DNA of 34,531 nt, taken from the NCBI RefSeq assembly GCF_963676665.1, contig NZ_OY781388.1, positions 1 to 34,531 of the forward strand, in the 5' to 3' direction. Origin of the DNA: an uncultured Tolumonas sp. GTDB taxonomy: Bacteria > Pseudomonadota > Gammaproteobacteria > Enterobacterales > Aeromonadaceae. This document shows, in pieces, positions 8,151 through 17,056 of this stretch. Position 1 is the first letter of the stretch; each line of letters opens with the position of its first letter. The position numbers and the translations under genes were made by a program. The notes under the pieces were generated by a model that was not told the DNA's origin, ran no database searches, and saw nothing but the letters and a program-made list of their open reading frames with translations.

Positions 8151-10037
8151 ATGCCAAAAACCGCCTTTAAAAACAAAGCTCTGGAAAGCGCGCTGTTTGC
8201 ACGGCGAGTCTATTTCTCTGTATTCGTGATTATCCTGATGGTGGCGATGCTGCTGGGCAATCTCTATTTCCTGCAGGTCACCCAATATCAGGATTATCAG
8301 ACCCGGTCGAATGATAACCGCATTAAGGTGATCCCCAGTGCTCCACCGCGCGGCTTGATCTTTGATCGTAACGGGGTTTTGCTGGCAGAAAATCAGCCCG
8401 AATTCAGTCTGGAAATTATTCCAGAGCAAGTCCCGAATCTAAAACAAACCATGTTAGAGCTGACTGAGTTGCTCGGTTTGGATGAACAGAATATCCCTCG
8501 TTTGCTCGATGAAGCACGACATAACCGGAAATTTAACCCGCTAACACTGGCAGAGCAGCTCAATGAAGAGCAAGTCGCTAAATTTTCGGTCAACCAGTAC
8601 CGTTTCCCCGGCTGCAGCATCGAAGCCTATCTGAAACGCCACTATCCGTATGCTGATGTGCTGACGCATGCACTCGGTTATGTTGCGCGGATCAACGTCA
8701 AAGATCTGCAACAACTGGATAAAGATGGCAAGTTGAACAACTACGCTGCCACGCATGACATTGGCAAACAAGGCGTCGAAAAATATTACGAAGAGCAGCT
8801 GCATGGTCAGGCCGGTTATCAGGAAGTTGAGGTCAACAATAAAGGCCGCGTCTTACGCACCCTCAAATATCAACCCCCCGTTGCAGGCCAAGATCTCTAC
8901 CTGAGTATTGATATCAAGCTGCAAAAGCGCGCATATGAACTCATGGCGGGCCAGAAGGGCGGTATTATCATGATGGATCCGCGCGACGGCTCTATCCTGG
9001 CGTTTGTCTCAACCCCGAGTTATGACCCGAATATTTTTGTGCGTGGTGTTACTGGAAAAGAATATTCCGGGTTGTTAAAAGACCCGGCCCGCCCGCTGAT
9101 TAATCGTATCTCTCAAGGTGGTTATTCACCGGCATCGACAGTAAAACCATTGCTTTCAGTCATGGGACTAAACGAAGGCGCAATCACACCAACCTATCGC
9201 TATTTCGGTGGGCCAACGTTCCAGATCCCCGGTACGGCCCGTAAATTCCGTGATTGGCGGAAAGGCGGTCATGGTTGGCTCGACGTTTATCGCGCGATTG
9301 AAGTTTCCGCCGATACTTTCTTTTATGACATGGCCTACCGTGTCGGTATCGACAAAATTCATGACTACATGACACGATTTGGTTTTGGTCAGTATTCCGG
9401 GCTGGACATCGAAGAAGAAAGCAAAGGGATCCTGCCATCCCGCGAGTGGAAACAAAAACGCCACCGTCAGCCTTGGTTCCAAGGTGACACGATTTCGGTT
9501 GGTATTGGTCAAGGTTATTGGACGGCAACACTGATTCAGTTAGCGCGTGCGCACAGTATTCTGACGCAACATGGCCGTATTATTACCCCTCATTTGGGAA
9601 TGGCATTCGGCAGCGGCGACAAACAACAACCTATCGTTCCAGCAGAACAGGATCCAATCCAAGTTAAAGACGACAATTACTGGAATGTGGCGCTGCAAGG
9701 CATGTATCTGGTTAATAATGGGCCAGAAGGCTCTGGGCGTCACGCTTTCGCCGGTACTCCTTATAAATCTGGCGGTAAATCAGGAACCGCACAGGTCGTT
9801 GGCATGAAAGAAAACCAACGTTACGATGCCAGTAAATTAAAAGCTGAACATCGTGATAATGCATTGTTTGTTACCTTTGCACCGTTTGATAACCCACGCG
9901 TCGTCTGTGCCTTGATCTTGGAAAATGCGGGGGGCGGTAGTAAAAATGCAGCACCACTGGCGCGAGCCATGCTGGACAGTTATCTGCTGAATAAATACGA
10001 CAGCCCGGTAGAAGATGATGAGGTGCCAGCACATTGA
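8151..10037 (+). CDS. mrdA: Penicillin-binding protein 2, elongasome transpeptidase
   Basis: The inner-membrane class B PBP that cross-links peptidoglycan during cell elongation with RodA. One membrane helix near the N-terminus (about residues 23-43, YFSVFVIILMVAMLLGNLYF) is followed by the dimerisation domain and the transpeptidase domain with motifs STVK (Ser329-Lys332), SAD (386-388) and KSGT (543-546). The 628 residues and motif spacing match E. coli PBP2 (active Ser330). Its stop codon overlaps the TTG start of mrdB by four bases, so the two partners are translationally coupled. Confidence 0.97.
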   Translation: MPKTAFKNKALESALFARRVYFSVFVIILMVAMLLGNLYFLQVTQYQDYQTRSNDNRIKVIPSAPPRGLIFDRNGVLLAENQPEFSLEIIPEQVPNLKQTMLELTELLGLDEQNIPRLLDEARHNRKFNPLTLAEQLNEEQVAKFSVNQYRFPGCSIEAYLKRHYPYADVLTHALGYVARINVKDLQQLDKDGKLNNYAATHDIGKQGVEKYYEEQLHGQAGYQEVEVNNKGRVLRTLKYQPPVAGQDLYLSIDIKLQKRAYELMAGQKGGIIMMDPRDGSILAFVSTPSYDPNIFVRGVTGKEYSGLLKDPARPLINRISQGGYSPASTVKPLLSVMGLNEGAITPTYRYFGGPTFQIPGTARKFRDWRKGGHGWLDVYRAIEVSADTFFYDMAYRVGIDKIHDYMTRFGFGQYSGLDIEEESKGILPSREWKQKRHRQPWFQGDTISVGIGQGYWTATLIQLARAHSILTQHGRIITPHLGMAFGSGDKQQPIVPAEQDPIQVKDDNYWNVALQGMYLVNNGPEGSGRHAFAGTPYKSGGKSGTAQVVGMKENQRYDASKLKAEHRDNALFVTFAPFDNPRVVCALILENAGGGSKNAAPLARAMLDSYLLNKYDSPVEDDEVPAH

Positions 10038-11137
10038 ACGAAGAAAATAATAAGTTCCAGCTATGGCAACGGATCCACATCGACCTGCCGTTGCTGTTCG
10101 CGATCATTGCCCTACTTGGCTTCAGTATGGTGATCCTCTATTCAGCGAGCGGTATGCATATGGATATGATTATCAATAAACTGGTGCATATCACTATCGC
10201 ATTCACGGTTATGCTGATCATGGCGCAACTGCCGCCCGGATTTTATGCCCGCTGGGCACCGCCAGCTTTTCTGGTGTGTATTCTGCTGTTGCTCTGTGTG
10301 ATGATCTTTGGCCACATCGGCAAAGGCGCTCAGCGCTGGCTTGACTTAGGTTTTGTGAAGTTTCAGCCGTCTGAATTTTTGAAAATTGTCATGCCCATGA
10401 CGATTGCCGCCTTTATGGATCGCCACCCGTTACCGCCTCGCCTGGCGCATGTCGCCATCGCATTAGGGCTGGTGTTACTTCCCACTTTACTGATCGCCGA
10501 ACAACCCGACCTTGGCACTGCAGTACTGGTTGCCGTTTCGGGGTTTTTTGTAATTTTTCTGGCTGGCCTGAACTGGTGGTTGATCATTCTGGCTGGCGGT
10601 CTGCTGTGTGCCTTCATGCCGGTGATGTGGTTTTTCCTGATGCATGATTATCAACGTCAACGCGTCTTGACCTTCCTCAATCCGGAGAATGATCCACTGG
10701 GTACGGGTTACCACATCATTCAATCCAAGATCGCCATTGGTTCTGGCGGTTTATTTGGCAAAGGCTGGTTGAATGGCACTCAGTCGCAACTGGATTTCAT
10801 CCCGGAACGTCATACCGACTTTATTTTTGCGGTAATTGGTGAAGAATTTGGCCTGATGGGTTTTATTGTATTGATGCTGCTGTACCTGCTGATTTTATAT
10901 CGTTGTCTGCATATCAGCTTACAGGCACAAAACAGTTTTGAACGTCTGCTGGGTGGCGCATTATCGCTGACATTTTTCTTCTACGTCTTTATTAATATCG
11001 GGATGGTCAGCGGCATATTGCCCGTGGTTGGCGTGCCGTTACCGCTGGTCAGTTATGGCGGAACAGCTATGATAACCTTGTGTGCCGGCTTCGGTATTTT
11101 AATGTCGATCCATACACATCGCCGACTGCTTGCCTGA
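10034..11137 (+). CDS. mrdB: Peptidoglycan glycosyltransferase RodA
   Basis: A SEDS-family membrane polymerase that builds glycan strands from lipid II together with PBP2. The 367 residues form about ten hydrophobic segments. Diagnostic stretches are KGAQRWLDLG, FQPSEFLK, AEQPDLGTAV (with the catalytic-site Asp), DYQRQRVLTFLNPENDP, GTQSQLDFIPERHTDFIFAV and VGVPLPLVSYGGTAM. The start is TTG at 10034, inside the mrdA stop (TTGA overlap); the family's usual length supports this start. mltB follows 14 nt after the stop. Confidence 0.96.
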   Translation: MNEENNKFQLWQRIHIDLPLLFAIIALLGFSMVILYSASGMHMDMIINKLVHITIAFTVMLIMAQLPPGFYARWAPPAFLVCILLLLCVMIFGHIGKGAQRWLDLGFVKFQPSEFLKIVMPMTIAAFMDRHPLPPRLAHVAIALGLVLLPTLLIAEQPDLGTAVLVAVSGFFVIFLAGLNWWLIILAGGLLCAFMPVMWFFLMHDYQRQRVLTFLNPENDPLGTGYHIIQSKIAIGSGGLFGKGWLNGTQSQLDFIPERHTDFIFAVIGEEFGLMGFIVLMLLYLLILYRCLHISLQAQNSFERLLGGALSLTFFFYVFINIGMVSGILPVVGVPLPLVSYGGTAMITLCAGFGILMSIHTHRRLLA

Positions 11138-11151
11138 TAACAGGAACCACC

Positions 11152-12123
11152 ATGAAACGAATTACGACACTTGCGCTCTCATTCCTACTGGCCGGACATA
11201 CCTTCGCAGCCACATTACGTCCGGAAGATAATGCACGTTTAGAAACATTAAGCCATGAACTTAATATTCCGATGGCAGCACTGTCACAAGCTGTAGCGCA
11301 AGCAGACTATCGCCAAGCGGTACTGGATGCCTTTACCAAGACCGCAGAAAGCAAACCCTGGTATGAATACCAAGCCTTGTTTTTGACAGATAAACGTGTG
11401 ACACAAGGGGTTGATTTCTGGCGCGCGCATGCTGCAGATTTAGCGCGTGCGGAACGGATTTATCATGTCCCCGCGAGCGTGATTGTCGCCATTATTGGTG
11501 TCGAAACCTTTTATGGCACCAATATGGGTAAACATCCAATCCTCGATTCCCTGTTTACCCTGGCTTTTTATCATCCCACCCGCACGCCCTTTTTCAGTAA
11601 AGAATTTGCGAACTTCGTGAAACTGGGCAATGCACAGGGTTGGGATCTGAAAACCCGCTTAGGCTCGTATGCCGGTGCCATGGGCATGGGGCAATTTATG
11701 CCTTCCAGCTACTTAAGTTATGCCGTTGATTTTGATGGTGATGGTCATATTGATTTATTCACTAACCCAGCGGATGCCATTGGCAGTGTCGCAAACTATT
11801 TCCATCAGCATGGCTGGAGTATGGGTGAACCCGTGGTCGCCGCTGCACAAGTGACAAAACCCTCAGCACTCAATTATGTGCAAGAGCGGGTTGAGTTAAA
11901 ACAGCGCTGGGGACAATTAAAGCAGGCAGGGATTAACACTACAGCGCCCTTATCCTCGACAACTCCAGTCAGCCTGATCCAATTGGCCCAGCCGAGTTAT
12001 TCTGAATATTGGATCGCACGCCAAAATTTTTATGTTATCACCCGCTATAATAAGAGCCCGTTGTACGCCATGGTGGTTCATAACTTGAGTCAGCTGCTTG
12101 CGAAACAATATTATGGTCATTAA
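11152..12123 (+). CDS. mltB: Lytic murein transglycosylase B
   Basis: Cuts the MurNAc-GlcNAc bond in peptidoglycan with formation of 1,6-anhydroMurNAc. I choose ATG 11152 over an upstream in-frame start at 11080 because a CAGGA ribosome site and a signal peptide (MKRITTLALSFLLAGHTFAA) follow. The catalytic Glu118 is in IIGVETFYGTNMG, and GSYAGAMGMGQFMPSSY is the MltB/Slt35 signature. A calcium-site-like DFDGDGHIDLF loop follows. Unlike E. coli MltB, no lipobox Cys is present in the signal peptide, so this protein looks soluble in the periplasm. The chain is 323 residues. rlpA overlaps its 3' end by 11 nt. Confidence 0.94.
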   Translation: MKRITTLALSFLLAGHTFAATLRPEDNARLETLSHELNIPMAALSQAVAQADYRQAVLDAFTKTAESKPWYEYQALFLTDKRVTQGVDFWRAHAADLARAERIYHVPASVIVAIIGVETFYGTNMGKHPILDSLFTLAFYHPTRTPFFSKEFANFVKLGNAQGWDLKTRLGSYAGAMGMGQFMPSSYLSYAVDFDGDGHIDLFTNPADAIGSVANYFHQHGWSMGEPVVAAAQVTKPSALNYVQERVELKQRWGQLKQAGINTTAPLSSTTPVSLIQLAQPSYSEYWIARQNFYVITRYNKSPLYAMVVHNLSQLLAKQYYGH

Positions 12124-12883
12124 ACCGTATCCTTTTTTTTGCTTTCTCCTTCCATTATTTTTGCTGATTGCTTGTAGCAGTCAGCAATCAGAGACTGTCT
12201 CACCGACAGTAAAACTGACTAAACCACTCATTGACGTTAATGGTGCTGTACCGCGGTTTGAACCGCCCAGTAGGATCGGTAATAAAGATTACGAGGTGTA
12301 TGGCCAGCCGTACAAAGTGTGGAACGGCATCGATCACTATTCCACCCAAGGTACGGCTTCTTGGTATGGCCCGGGATTTCACGGTAAATACACATCCAAT
12401 GGTGAATTGTATAACCAGGAAGATATTTCTGCCGCGCATAAAAATCTACCGTTACCCAGTTATCTGCGAGTAACCAATCTCGATAATGGCCGTCGGCTGA
12501 TTGTGCGAGTGAATGATCGCGGACCGTTTCATGGCGATCGGATCCTTGATTTATCGCATGGTGCCGCAACGCGATTAGGGATCATCGGTGCCGGAACCGC
12601 CAAGGTGCAGGTTGAACTGATCCAACCGCCGCGCCCAGCGAATGCGGAACAACTGATTGCCCAACATGAATCACGAACGATTCAGTTGTTAGCCACCAAC
12701 GATGTGCACAAAGCGAAACAAGTCGCCAGCGACGTAGAACGTCGTTACGGTGTCCCCTCCAGAGTCGTAGCAATGAATCAGATGTATAAACTACATCTGG
12801 GGCCACTGGAGAAACCGCAGGCAGAACGACTATTATCTAAGTTAAAGGGATCCGGTTTCGGCGGCGCCTTCTTTCTCAACTGA
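12113..12883 (+). CDS. rlpA: RlpA septal lipoprotein, lytic transglycosylase with SPOR domain
   Basis: An outer-membrane lipoprotein that in some gammaproteobacteria cleaves glycan strands stripped of peptides at the division site. The signal peptide has lipobox LLIAC (Cys21). The double-psi beta-barrel domain spans about residues 78-165, with SWYGPGFHGKYTSNGE, the SAAHKNLPLPS motif and RVNDRGPFHGDR (conserved His and Asp). The C-terminal SPOR domain (about 183-256, starting at RTIQLLATND) binds denuded septal glycan. ATG 12113 is used; a TTG at 12098 would add five residues. The start overlaps mltB by 11 nt. Confidence 0.93.
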   Translation: MVIKPYPFFCFLLPLFLLIACSSQQSETVSPTVKLTKPLIDVNGAVPRFEPPSRIGNKDYEVYGQPYKVWNGIDHYSTQGTASWYGPGFHGKYTSNGELYNQEDISAAHKNLPLPSYLRVTNLDNGRRLIVRVNDRGPFHGDRILDLSHGAATRLGIIGAGTAKVQVELIQPPRPANAEQLIAQHESRTIQLLATNDVHKAKQVASDVERRYGVPSRVVAMNQMYKLHLGPLEKPQAERLLSKLKGSGFGGAFFLN

Positions 12884-12913
12884 CCGAATATGGCTAACTA
12901 AGCAAGGATGAAC

Positions 12914-13576
12914 ATGCGGGTTTTAATTCAGCGAACGACTTTTTTTCGTTACAGCCGGGTAGTGTTGCTGACACTGCTTTTTTCGGCCTGTACGTCACAG
13001 GAAGTTGTCAGTTACCGTATTCGCCCAACGACCACGACAGTCCACACGGAAAACTTATCGAATAGTTCCGGATTTCAGTTCAAAGTGTATGCCGGCCCCA
13101 TTGTCACTGACGATGAATATGCACGCATGACGCCGCGCCAACGGCGTAAAGCCGGATTGTTATCGCCTGTGTACGAACCACCTAGTTTTACCGGCAATGA
13201 TGGTTATCAGATCGACGGCAAATATTATCCGATCTGGAAAGATATTAAGGAATATACCGCCGAAGGGCTGGCATCCTGGTATGGCCCTGGTTTTCATGGC
13301 CGTTTAACCGCCAATGGTGAGGTGTATGACCAATACGCCATATCTGCAGCACATAAGAGTCTACCTCTGCCTTGTTATATTCATGTTACGAATCTGGAAA
13401 ATGGCCGCACACTGGTGGTACGCGTCAATGATCGTGGACCATTCATCGATGATCGGATGTTAGATCTCTCTTACGGTGCAGCGGCACGTTTAGGGATCGT
13501 AGAACATGGCGTGGTGCGGGTAAAAGTGGAACTGATCAATCCGCACTCTCCCTTGCTTCTTTCTTCGCGAAACTAA
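12914..13576 (+). CDS. Second RlpA-like lipoprotein, without SPOR domain
   Basis: A tandem paralogue of the preceding rlpA. The lipobox is LFSAC. The double-psi barrel repeats the same motifs (ASWYGPGFHGRLTANGE, SAAHKSLPLP, RVNDRGPFIDDRMLDLSYGAA). The chain ends shortly after the barrel, with no SPOR domain. Before the barrel there is a ~90-residue stretch (with YARMTPRQRRKAGLLSPVYE) that the first copy lacks, apart from the shared YEVYGQ/YQIDGKYYPIW-type lead-in. ATG 12914 has AAGGA 5 nt upstream; ATG 12908 would overlap that site. It lies 30 bp after rlpA, probably co-transcribed. Without SPOR it may act away from the septum or rely on another targeting route; that is inference. Confidence 0.88.
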   Translation: MRVLIQRTTFFRYSRVVLLTLLFSACTSQEVVSYRIRPTTTTVHTENLSNSSGFQFKVYAGPIVTDDEYARMTPRQRRKAGLLSPVYEPPSFTGNDGYQIDGKYYPIWKDIKEYTAEGLASWYGPGFHGRLTANGEVYDQYAISAAHKSLPLPCYIHVTNLENGRTLVVRVNDRGPFIDDRMLDLSYGAAARLGIVEHGVVRVKVELINPHSPLLLSSRN

Positions 13577-13645
13577 AGTCAGCAGGCAAAAAAGCACCTT
13601 TTTGCTATTTAGCCCACAGTTTTGACTACTCCTGATGTCTGGTTT

Positions 13646-13654
13646 TGGTATAGT
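13646..13654 (+). promoter_or_regulatory. Extended -10 promoter element for dacA
   Basis: TGGTATAGT fits an extended -10 element (TGnTATAAT with one mismatch), ~68 bp before the dacA start in the 145-bp gap after the second rlpA-like gene. A TTGACT upstream is 21 bp away, too far for a normal -35. Confidence 0.4.
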
Positions 13655-13721
13655 AAGCGCCGATTTAAAACTGGCCATGCCTGCTCACGCTGATCAGGCG
13701 ACCCCCGGATAGATAAGGATC

Positions 13722-14975
13722 ATGACGTTGAAACTGGCGAAAATTGTTCTGCTGACAGCCGCATTCAGTATCAGTGCTGCCACATTTGCAGAAACTGCAA
13801 CCCCTACTCCGACCCCAACCCCAATGCCTGATCCGAAGCCGACGCTTGATCCGAAGCCAATGCCAGCTCCGGCGCCAGTCGCTTTACCAAGCCCACCACA
13901 AATCGCGGCAAAAGCTTACTTGCTGATGGACTATAACAGTGGCCAGATCCTGATCGGTGAAAATACCGAAGAACGTCTGCCACCTGCCAGCCTGACCAAG
14001 ATGATGACCTCATACGTGATCGGTCAGGAGCTGAAATCAGGCCGCATCAAACCAACCGATATGGTGACCATCAGCCAAAACGCTTGGGCCAAAAACTACG
14101 ATGATTCCTCTAAAATGTTCATCGAAGTAGGTAAACAAGTCAGCGTCGATAACCTGAATAAAGGCATCATCATTCAATCGGGTAATGATGCTTGTATCGC
14201 GATGGCAGAACACATTGCCGGTTCTGAAGATTCTTTTGCCAGCCTGATGAACCAATGGGCCGCCAAACTGAATATGAAAGATACCCATTTCGTCAACGCG
14301 CATGGTCTGTATAACGTGGATCACTACTCCACTGCACACGACATGGCGCGACTGGGTCAGGCGTTGATCCGCGATTTGCCGAACGAATATGCGGTTTACT
14401 CACAAAAAGATTTCACCTTCAACGGCATCACCCAGCATAACCGTAACCGTCTGCTGTGGGATAAAACCCTGGTGGTTGACGGTATCAAAACCGGTCACGT
14501 CAGCGAAGTGGGTTATAACTTAGTTGCTTCTGCCACTGGCCCGGAAGGTATGCGTCTGATCTCTGTTATTATCGGCGCAAACAGTGAACAACAACGTGCA
14601 GAAGAGAGCAAAAAGCTGCTGACCTACGGTTTCCGTTTCTATCAGAACATGCAACCGTACAAACAAGGCGCGGAACTGGCTAAACAACGTATTTGGATGG
14701 GTGATAAGAGCGAAATCCGTTTGGGTACCGATCGTGATATCAACCTGTTAGCTCCGCGTGGTGCAGCCACTAAGCTGAAAGCAGACTTCCAGCTGAATCG
14801 TGAACTGCATGCACCAATCAAACAAGGTGAAACCGTCGGCACTATTTTCCTGCGCATTGACGGTAAAGATGTGGCACAGTATCCGTTAGTCGCACTGGAT
14901 ACCGTGGATGAAGGCGGTATTTTCAGTCGCCTGTGGGATTATCTGGTACTGCTGTTCCAGCAATTATTTGGCTGA
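13722..14975 (+). CDS. dacA: D-alanyl-D-alanine carboxypeptidase, penicillin-binding protein 5
   Basis: Removes the terminal D-Ala from peptidoglycan pentapeptides; held on the periplasmic face of the inner membrane by a C-terminal amphipathic helix (here GGIFSRLWDYLVLLFQQLFG). The active-site motifs are SLTK (Ser90-Lys93), SGN (153-155) and KTG (256-258). The signal peptide ends near TFAE. At 417 residues it is longer than E. coli PBP5 (403); much of the excess is a Thr/Pro then Asp/Pro/Lys/Pro-rich spacer at about residues 25-58 (TPTPTPTPMPDPKP, then a second DPKP copy), probably lifting the enzyme from its surroundings or a flexible start. AAGGA lies just before the ATG. A terminator follows. 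Confidence 0.95.
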   Translation: MTLKLAKIVLLTAAFSISAATFAETATPTPTPTPMPDPKPTLDPKPMPAPAPVALPSPPQIAAKAYLLMDYNSGQILIGENTEERLPPASLTKMMTSYVIGQELKSGRIKPTDMVTISQNAWAKNYDDSSKMFIEVGKQVSVDNLNKGIIIQSGNDACIAMAEHIAGSEDSFASLMNQWAAKLNMKDTHFVNAHGLYNVDHYSTAHDMARLGQALIRDLPNEYAVYSQKDFTFNGITQHNRNRLLWDKTLVVDGIKTGHVSEVGYNLVASATGPEGMRLISVIIGANSEQQRAEESKKLLTYGFRFYQNMQPYKQGAELAKQRIWMGDKSEIRLGTDRDINLLAPRGAATKLKADFQLNRELHAPIKQGETVGTIFLRIDGKDVAQYPLVALDTVDEGGIFSRLWDYLVLLFQQLFG

Positions 14976-14998
14976 TAGGTAGATACAACATTATCCCT

Positions 14999-15021
14999 GA
15001 AGGCCCGTTTACCGGGCCTTC
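14999..15021 (+). terminator. Terminator after dacA
   Basis: GAAGGCCCG / CGGGCCTTC forms a perfect 9-bp stem with a 5-nt loop, followed by a T-rich tail (CTCGTTTTA). It sits 24 bp after the dacA stop. Confidence 0.75.
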
Positions 15022-15055
15022 CTCGTTTTAACTCATAAGCTTGAGGTATAGGAAT

Positions 15056-15325
15056 ATGGGCCTGAATACAAAATTTGATGAACTGCTGGACTTCCCCTGC
15101 CCGTTCCCATTTAAGGTCTTGGGTGTGGCAGATGATGCGCTGGTCGAACAAGTAGTCGCGGTATTGCAACAACATGCACCGGGTGATTACACCCCAACGA
15201 CCAAACCCAGCAGCAAAGGTAACTACCTTTCTGTCACCGTCACCGTCACGGCACAAAACAAAGAACACCTGGAAACCATGTACTCCGCTTTAGGGCAGAT
15301 CGAACTGGTTCGCGTCGTTCTGTAA
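15056..15325 (+). CDS. ybeD: YbeD family protein (DUF493)
   Basis: An 89-residue protein with the family's ferredoxin-like small fold. The stretch [14 protein letters not shown], followed by [20 protein letters not shown], is the hallmark of YbeD, and the end ELVRVVL matches it too. ATG 15056 is chosen over an in-frame TTG at 15041 because GAGG lies 9 nt before it and the family starts there (E. coli YbeD is 87 residues). In enterobacteria ybeD also lies between dacA and lipB. Its role, perhaps allosteric control of a neighbour or of lipoate metabolism, is not settled. Confidence 0.92.
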   Translation: MGLNTKFDELLDFPCPFPFKVLGVADDALVEQVVAVLQQHAPGDYTPTTKPSSKGNYLSVTVTVTAQNKEHLETMYSALGQIELVRVVL

Positions 15326-15350
15326 CCTTCGCTTTATAAGCCGTACATAA

Positions 15351-15372
15351 GTCGCTGGTATTTACCGGCGAC
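15351..15372. repeat. Hairpin between ybeD and lipB
   Basis: GTCGCTGGTA / TACCGGCGAC can form a 10-bp stem (one G-U pair). No strong T tract follows. It may be a weak terminator for ybeD or an operator near the lipB promoter. Confidence 0.35.
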
Positions 15373-15377
15373 CTCAT

Positions 15378-15383
15378 TATAAT
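15378..15383 (+). promoter_or_regulatory. Perfect -10 box before lipB
   Basis: TATAAT lies 32 bp before the lipB TTG start. The matching -35 position falls in the hairpin at 15351-15372 and has no consensus, so the promoter may need an activator or be weak. Confidence 0.4.
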
Positions 15384-15414
15384 TAAGCAAAATTGCAACA
15401 ACGCGGAAACAATT

Positions 15415-16092
15415 TTGCAGCATTCATCTCTGATTGTGCGGCGGTTAGGCGCTCAGCCCTACGAAACAATCTGGCATGCCATGCAGACCTTCACCAATCA
15501 ACGGACGCCCGAAACCGCTGATGAGATCTGGCTGGTTGAACATCCACCAGTCTATACCCAGGGTCAGGCAGGTAAACCCGAACACCTGCTGCACGCTACA
15601 TCCATACCTATTGTGCAAAGTGATCGTGGTGGCCAAGTCACCTATCACGGCCCCGGTCAATTGGTATTTTACCCGCTGCTGGATGTGCGCCGTCTTGGCC
15701 TGGGTGTGCGTGAATTGGTGACGGCGCTCGAACAATCCGTGATCCGCTTGTTAGCTAATTATGGTATTAACGCTCTCGCCCGCAGCGATGCACCGGGTGT
15801 GTATGTCGATAATGCCAAGATAGCCTCTTTAGGTTTACGCATTCGCCATGGTCGTTCGTTTCACGGTCTGGCACTTAACGTGGCGATGGATTTAACGCCA
15901 TTTCAGCACATTAACCCGTGCGGCTATGCCGGTCTGGCAATGACGCAGTGCAGTAGTCTGGGTGGCCCCGCTAGCGTGGCCGAGGCAGCAGAGGGTTTGC
16001 TGCACATTTTTACCCGGCAAATAGGGATCACTCAGTGGCAAGATGGCGACGCGATCGTACCTGCCCCCGCTTGCGAGGAAACTCATGACTAA
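15415..16092 (+). CDS. lipB: Octanoyl-[acyl-carrier-protein]:protein octanoyltransferase
   Basis: Transfers octanoate from octanoyl-ACP to the lipoyl domains of 2-oxoacid dehydrogenases and GcvH, the first step of de novo lipoate synthesis. The catalytic Cys169 (in INPCGYAGL) and Lys135 (in [11 protein letters not shown]) sit at exactly the residue numbers known for E. coli LipB. The core signature [20 protein letters not shown] is intact. The start is TTG 15415, with CGGA upstream; the N-terminus ([13 protein letters not shown]) aligns with the family from there. At 225 residues the C-terminus is slightly longer than in E. coli. lipA overlaps its end by 8 nt. Confidence 0.95.
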   Translation: MQHSSLIVRRLGAQPYETIWHAMQTFTNQRTPETADEIWLVEHPPVYTQGQAGKPEHLLHATSIPIVQSDRGGQVTYHGPGQLVFYPLLDVRRLGLGVRELVTALEQSVIRLLANYGINALARSDAPGVYVDNAKIASLGLRIRHGRSFHGLALNVAMDLTPFQHINPCGYAGLAMTQCSSLGGPASVAEAAEGLLHIFTRQIGITQWQDGDAIVPAPACEETHD

Positions 16093-17050
16093 ACCAATAA
16101 CTGTTCAGCCCGGTGTGCAATTGCGCGATGCCGATAAGATGGCATTGATCCCGGTAAAATTCTTGCCGGAACAGGAAGGCGAACAGCTGAAAAAACCAGA
16201 CTGGATGCGCATCCGCTTACCAAAAACGGATGAGAAAATTCAGCATGTCAAAAACATCATGCGGAAAAACAATCTGCATTCGGTATGTGAAGAAGCTTCC
16301 TGCCCGAATCTGTCAGAATGTTTTAATCACGGCACAGCGACCTTCATGATTTTAGGTGCGATCTGTACCCGTCGTTGCCCGTTCTGCGATGTGGCCCATG
16401 GTAAACCGTTGGCACCTGACGTTGATGAACCGACTAAATTGGCGAATACCATTCGCGAAATGGCACTGAAATATGTGGTGATCACGTCGGTGGATCGTGA
16501 CGATCTGCGTGATGGTGGCGCACAACATTTCGCTGATTGTATTCGGGAGATCCGCAACGCCTCTCCGAATACCCGCATTGAAACGCTGACGCCTGACTTT
16601 CGTGGTCGTATGGATAAAGCACTGGATGTGTTCCGTGAAACACCACCGGATGTCTTTAACCACAATCTGGAAACTGCGCCCCGTCTGTACAGCATGGCGC
16701 GTCCGGGTGCCGATTATGCCTGGTCACTAAAACTGCTGCAGAAGATGAAAGAGCTGCATCCTGATCTACCAACCAAATCTGGTTTAATGATGGGCTTGGG
16801 TGAAACCAACGAAGAGATCGTGCAGGTATTAAAAGATCTGCGGGCACACGGTGTCACCATGCTGACGTTGGGTCAATATTTGCAACCGAGCCGCCATCAC
16901 CTGCCGGTGAAGCGTTATGTACCGCCACATGAATTTGATGAACTGAAAGAGATTGCTCTCGATCTGGGCTTCACGCATGCCGCGTGTGGTCCGTTTGTGC
17001 GCTCGTCTTACCACGCCGACCTGCAGGCACAAGGCAAAGAAGTCAAATAG
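16085..17050 (+). CDS. lipA: Lipoyl synthase (radical SAM)
   Basis: Inserts two sulfurs into the octanoyl chain on lipoyl domains, completing the work of LipB. Both iron-sulfur motifs are present: the auxiliary-cluster set [12 protein letters not shown] and the radical-SAM [10 protein letters not shown] (CX3CX2C). The C-terminal FVRSSYHAD holds the conserved Arg-Ser-Ser-Tyr that ligates the auxiliary cluster. ATG 16085 gives 321 residues, the same as E. coli LipA; an earlier start at 16043 lies inside lipB and is unlikely. The overlap with lipB indicates one operon. Confidence 0.97.
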   Translation: MTKPITVQPGVQLRDADKMALIPVKFLPEQEGEQLKKPDWMRIRLPKTDEKIQHVKNIMRKNNLHSVCEEASCPNLSECFNHGTATFMILGAICTRRCPFCDVAHGKPLAPDVDEPTKLANTIREMALKYVVITSVDRDDLRDGGAQHFADCIREIRNASPNTRIETLTPDFRGRMDKALDVFRETPPDVFNHNLETAPRLYSMARPGADYAWSLKLLQKMKELHPDLPTKSGLMMGLGETNEEIVQVLKDLRAHGVTMLTLGQYLQPSRHHLPVKRYVPPHEFDELKEIALDLGFTHAACGPFVRSSYHADLQAQGKEVK

Positions 17051-17056
17051 TCGACT

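Noticed and set aside
13586-13605. Hairpin GCAAAAAAG / CTTTTTGC after the second rlpA-like gene as a terminator
   Set aside because: The stem is almost all A-T with a bulge, and no T run follows; too weak to call.
13622-13627. TTGACT as -35 of the dacA promoter
   Set aside because: It is 21 bp from the TATAGT element, too far for a normal sigma-70 promoter; the extended -10 explains the site better.
13794-13895. Pro-rich repeat in dacA as a CRISPR-like or tandem DNA array
   Set aside because: The repeats are short, in frame and coding; they are a protein linker, not an array.
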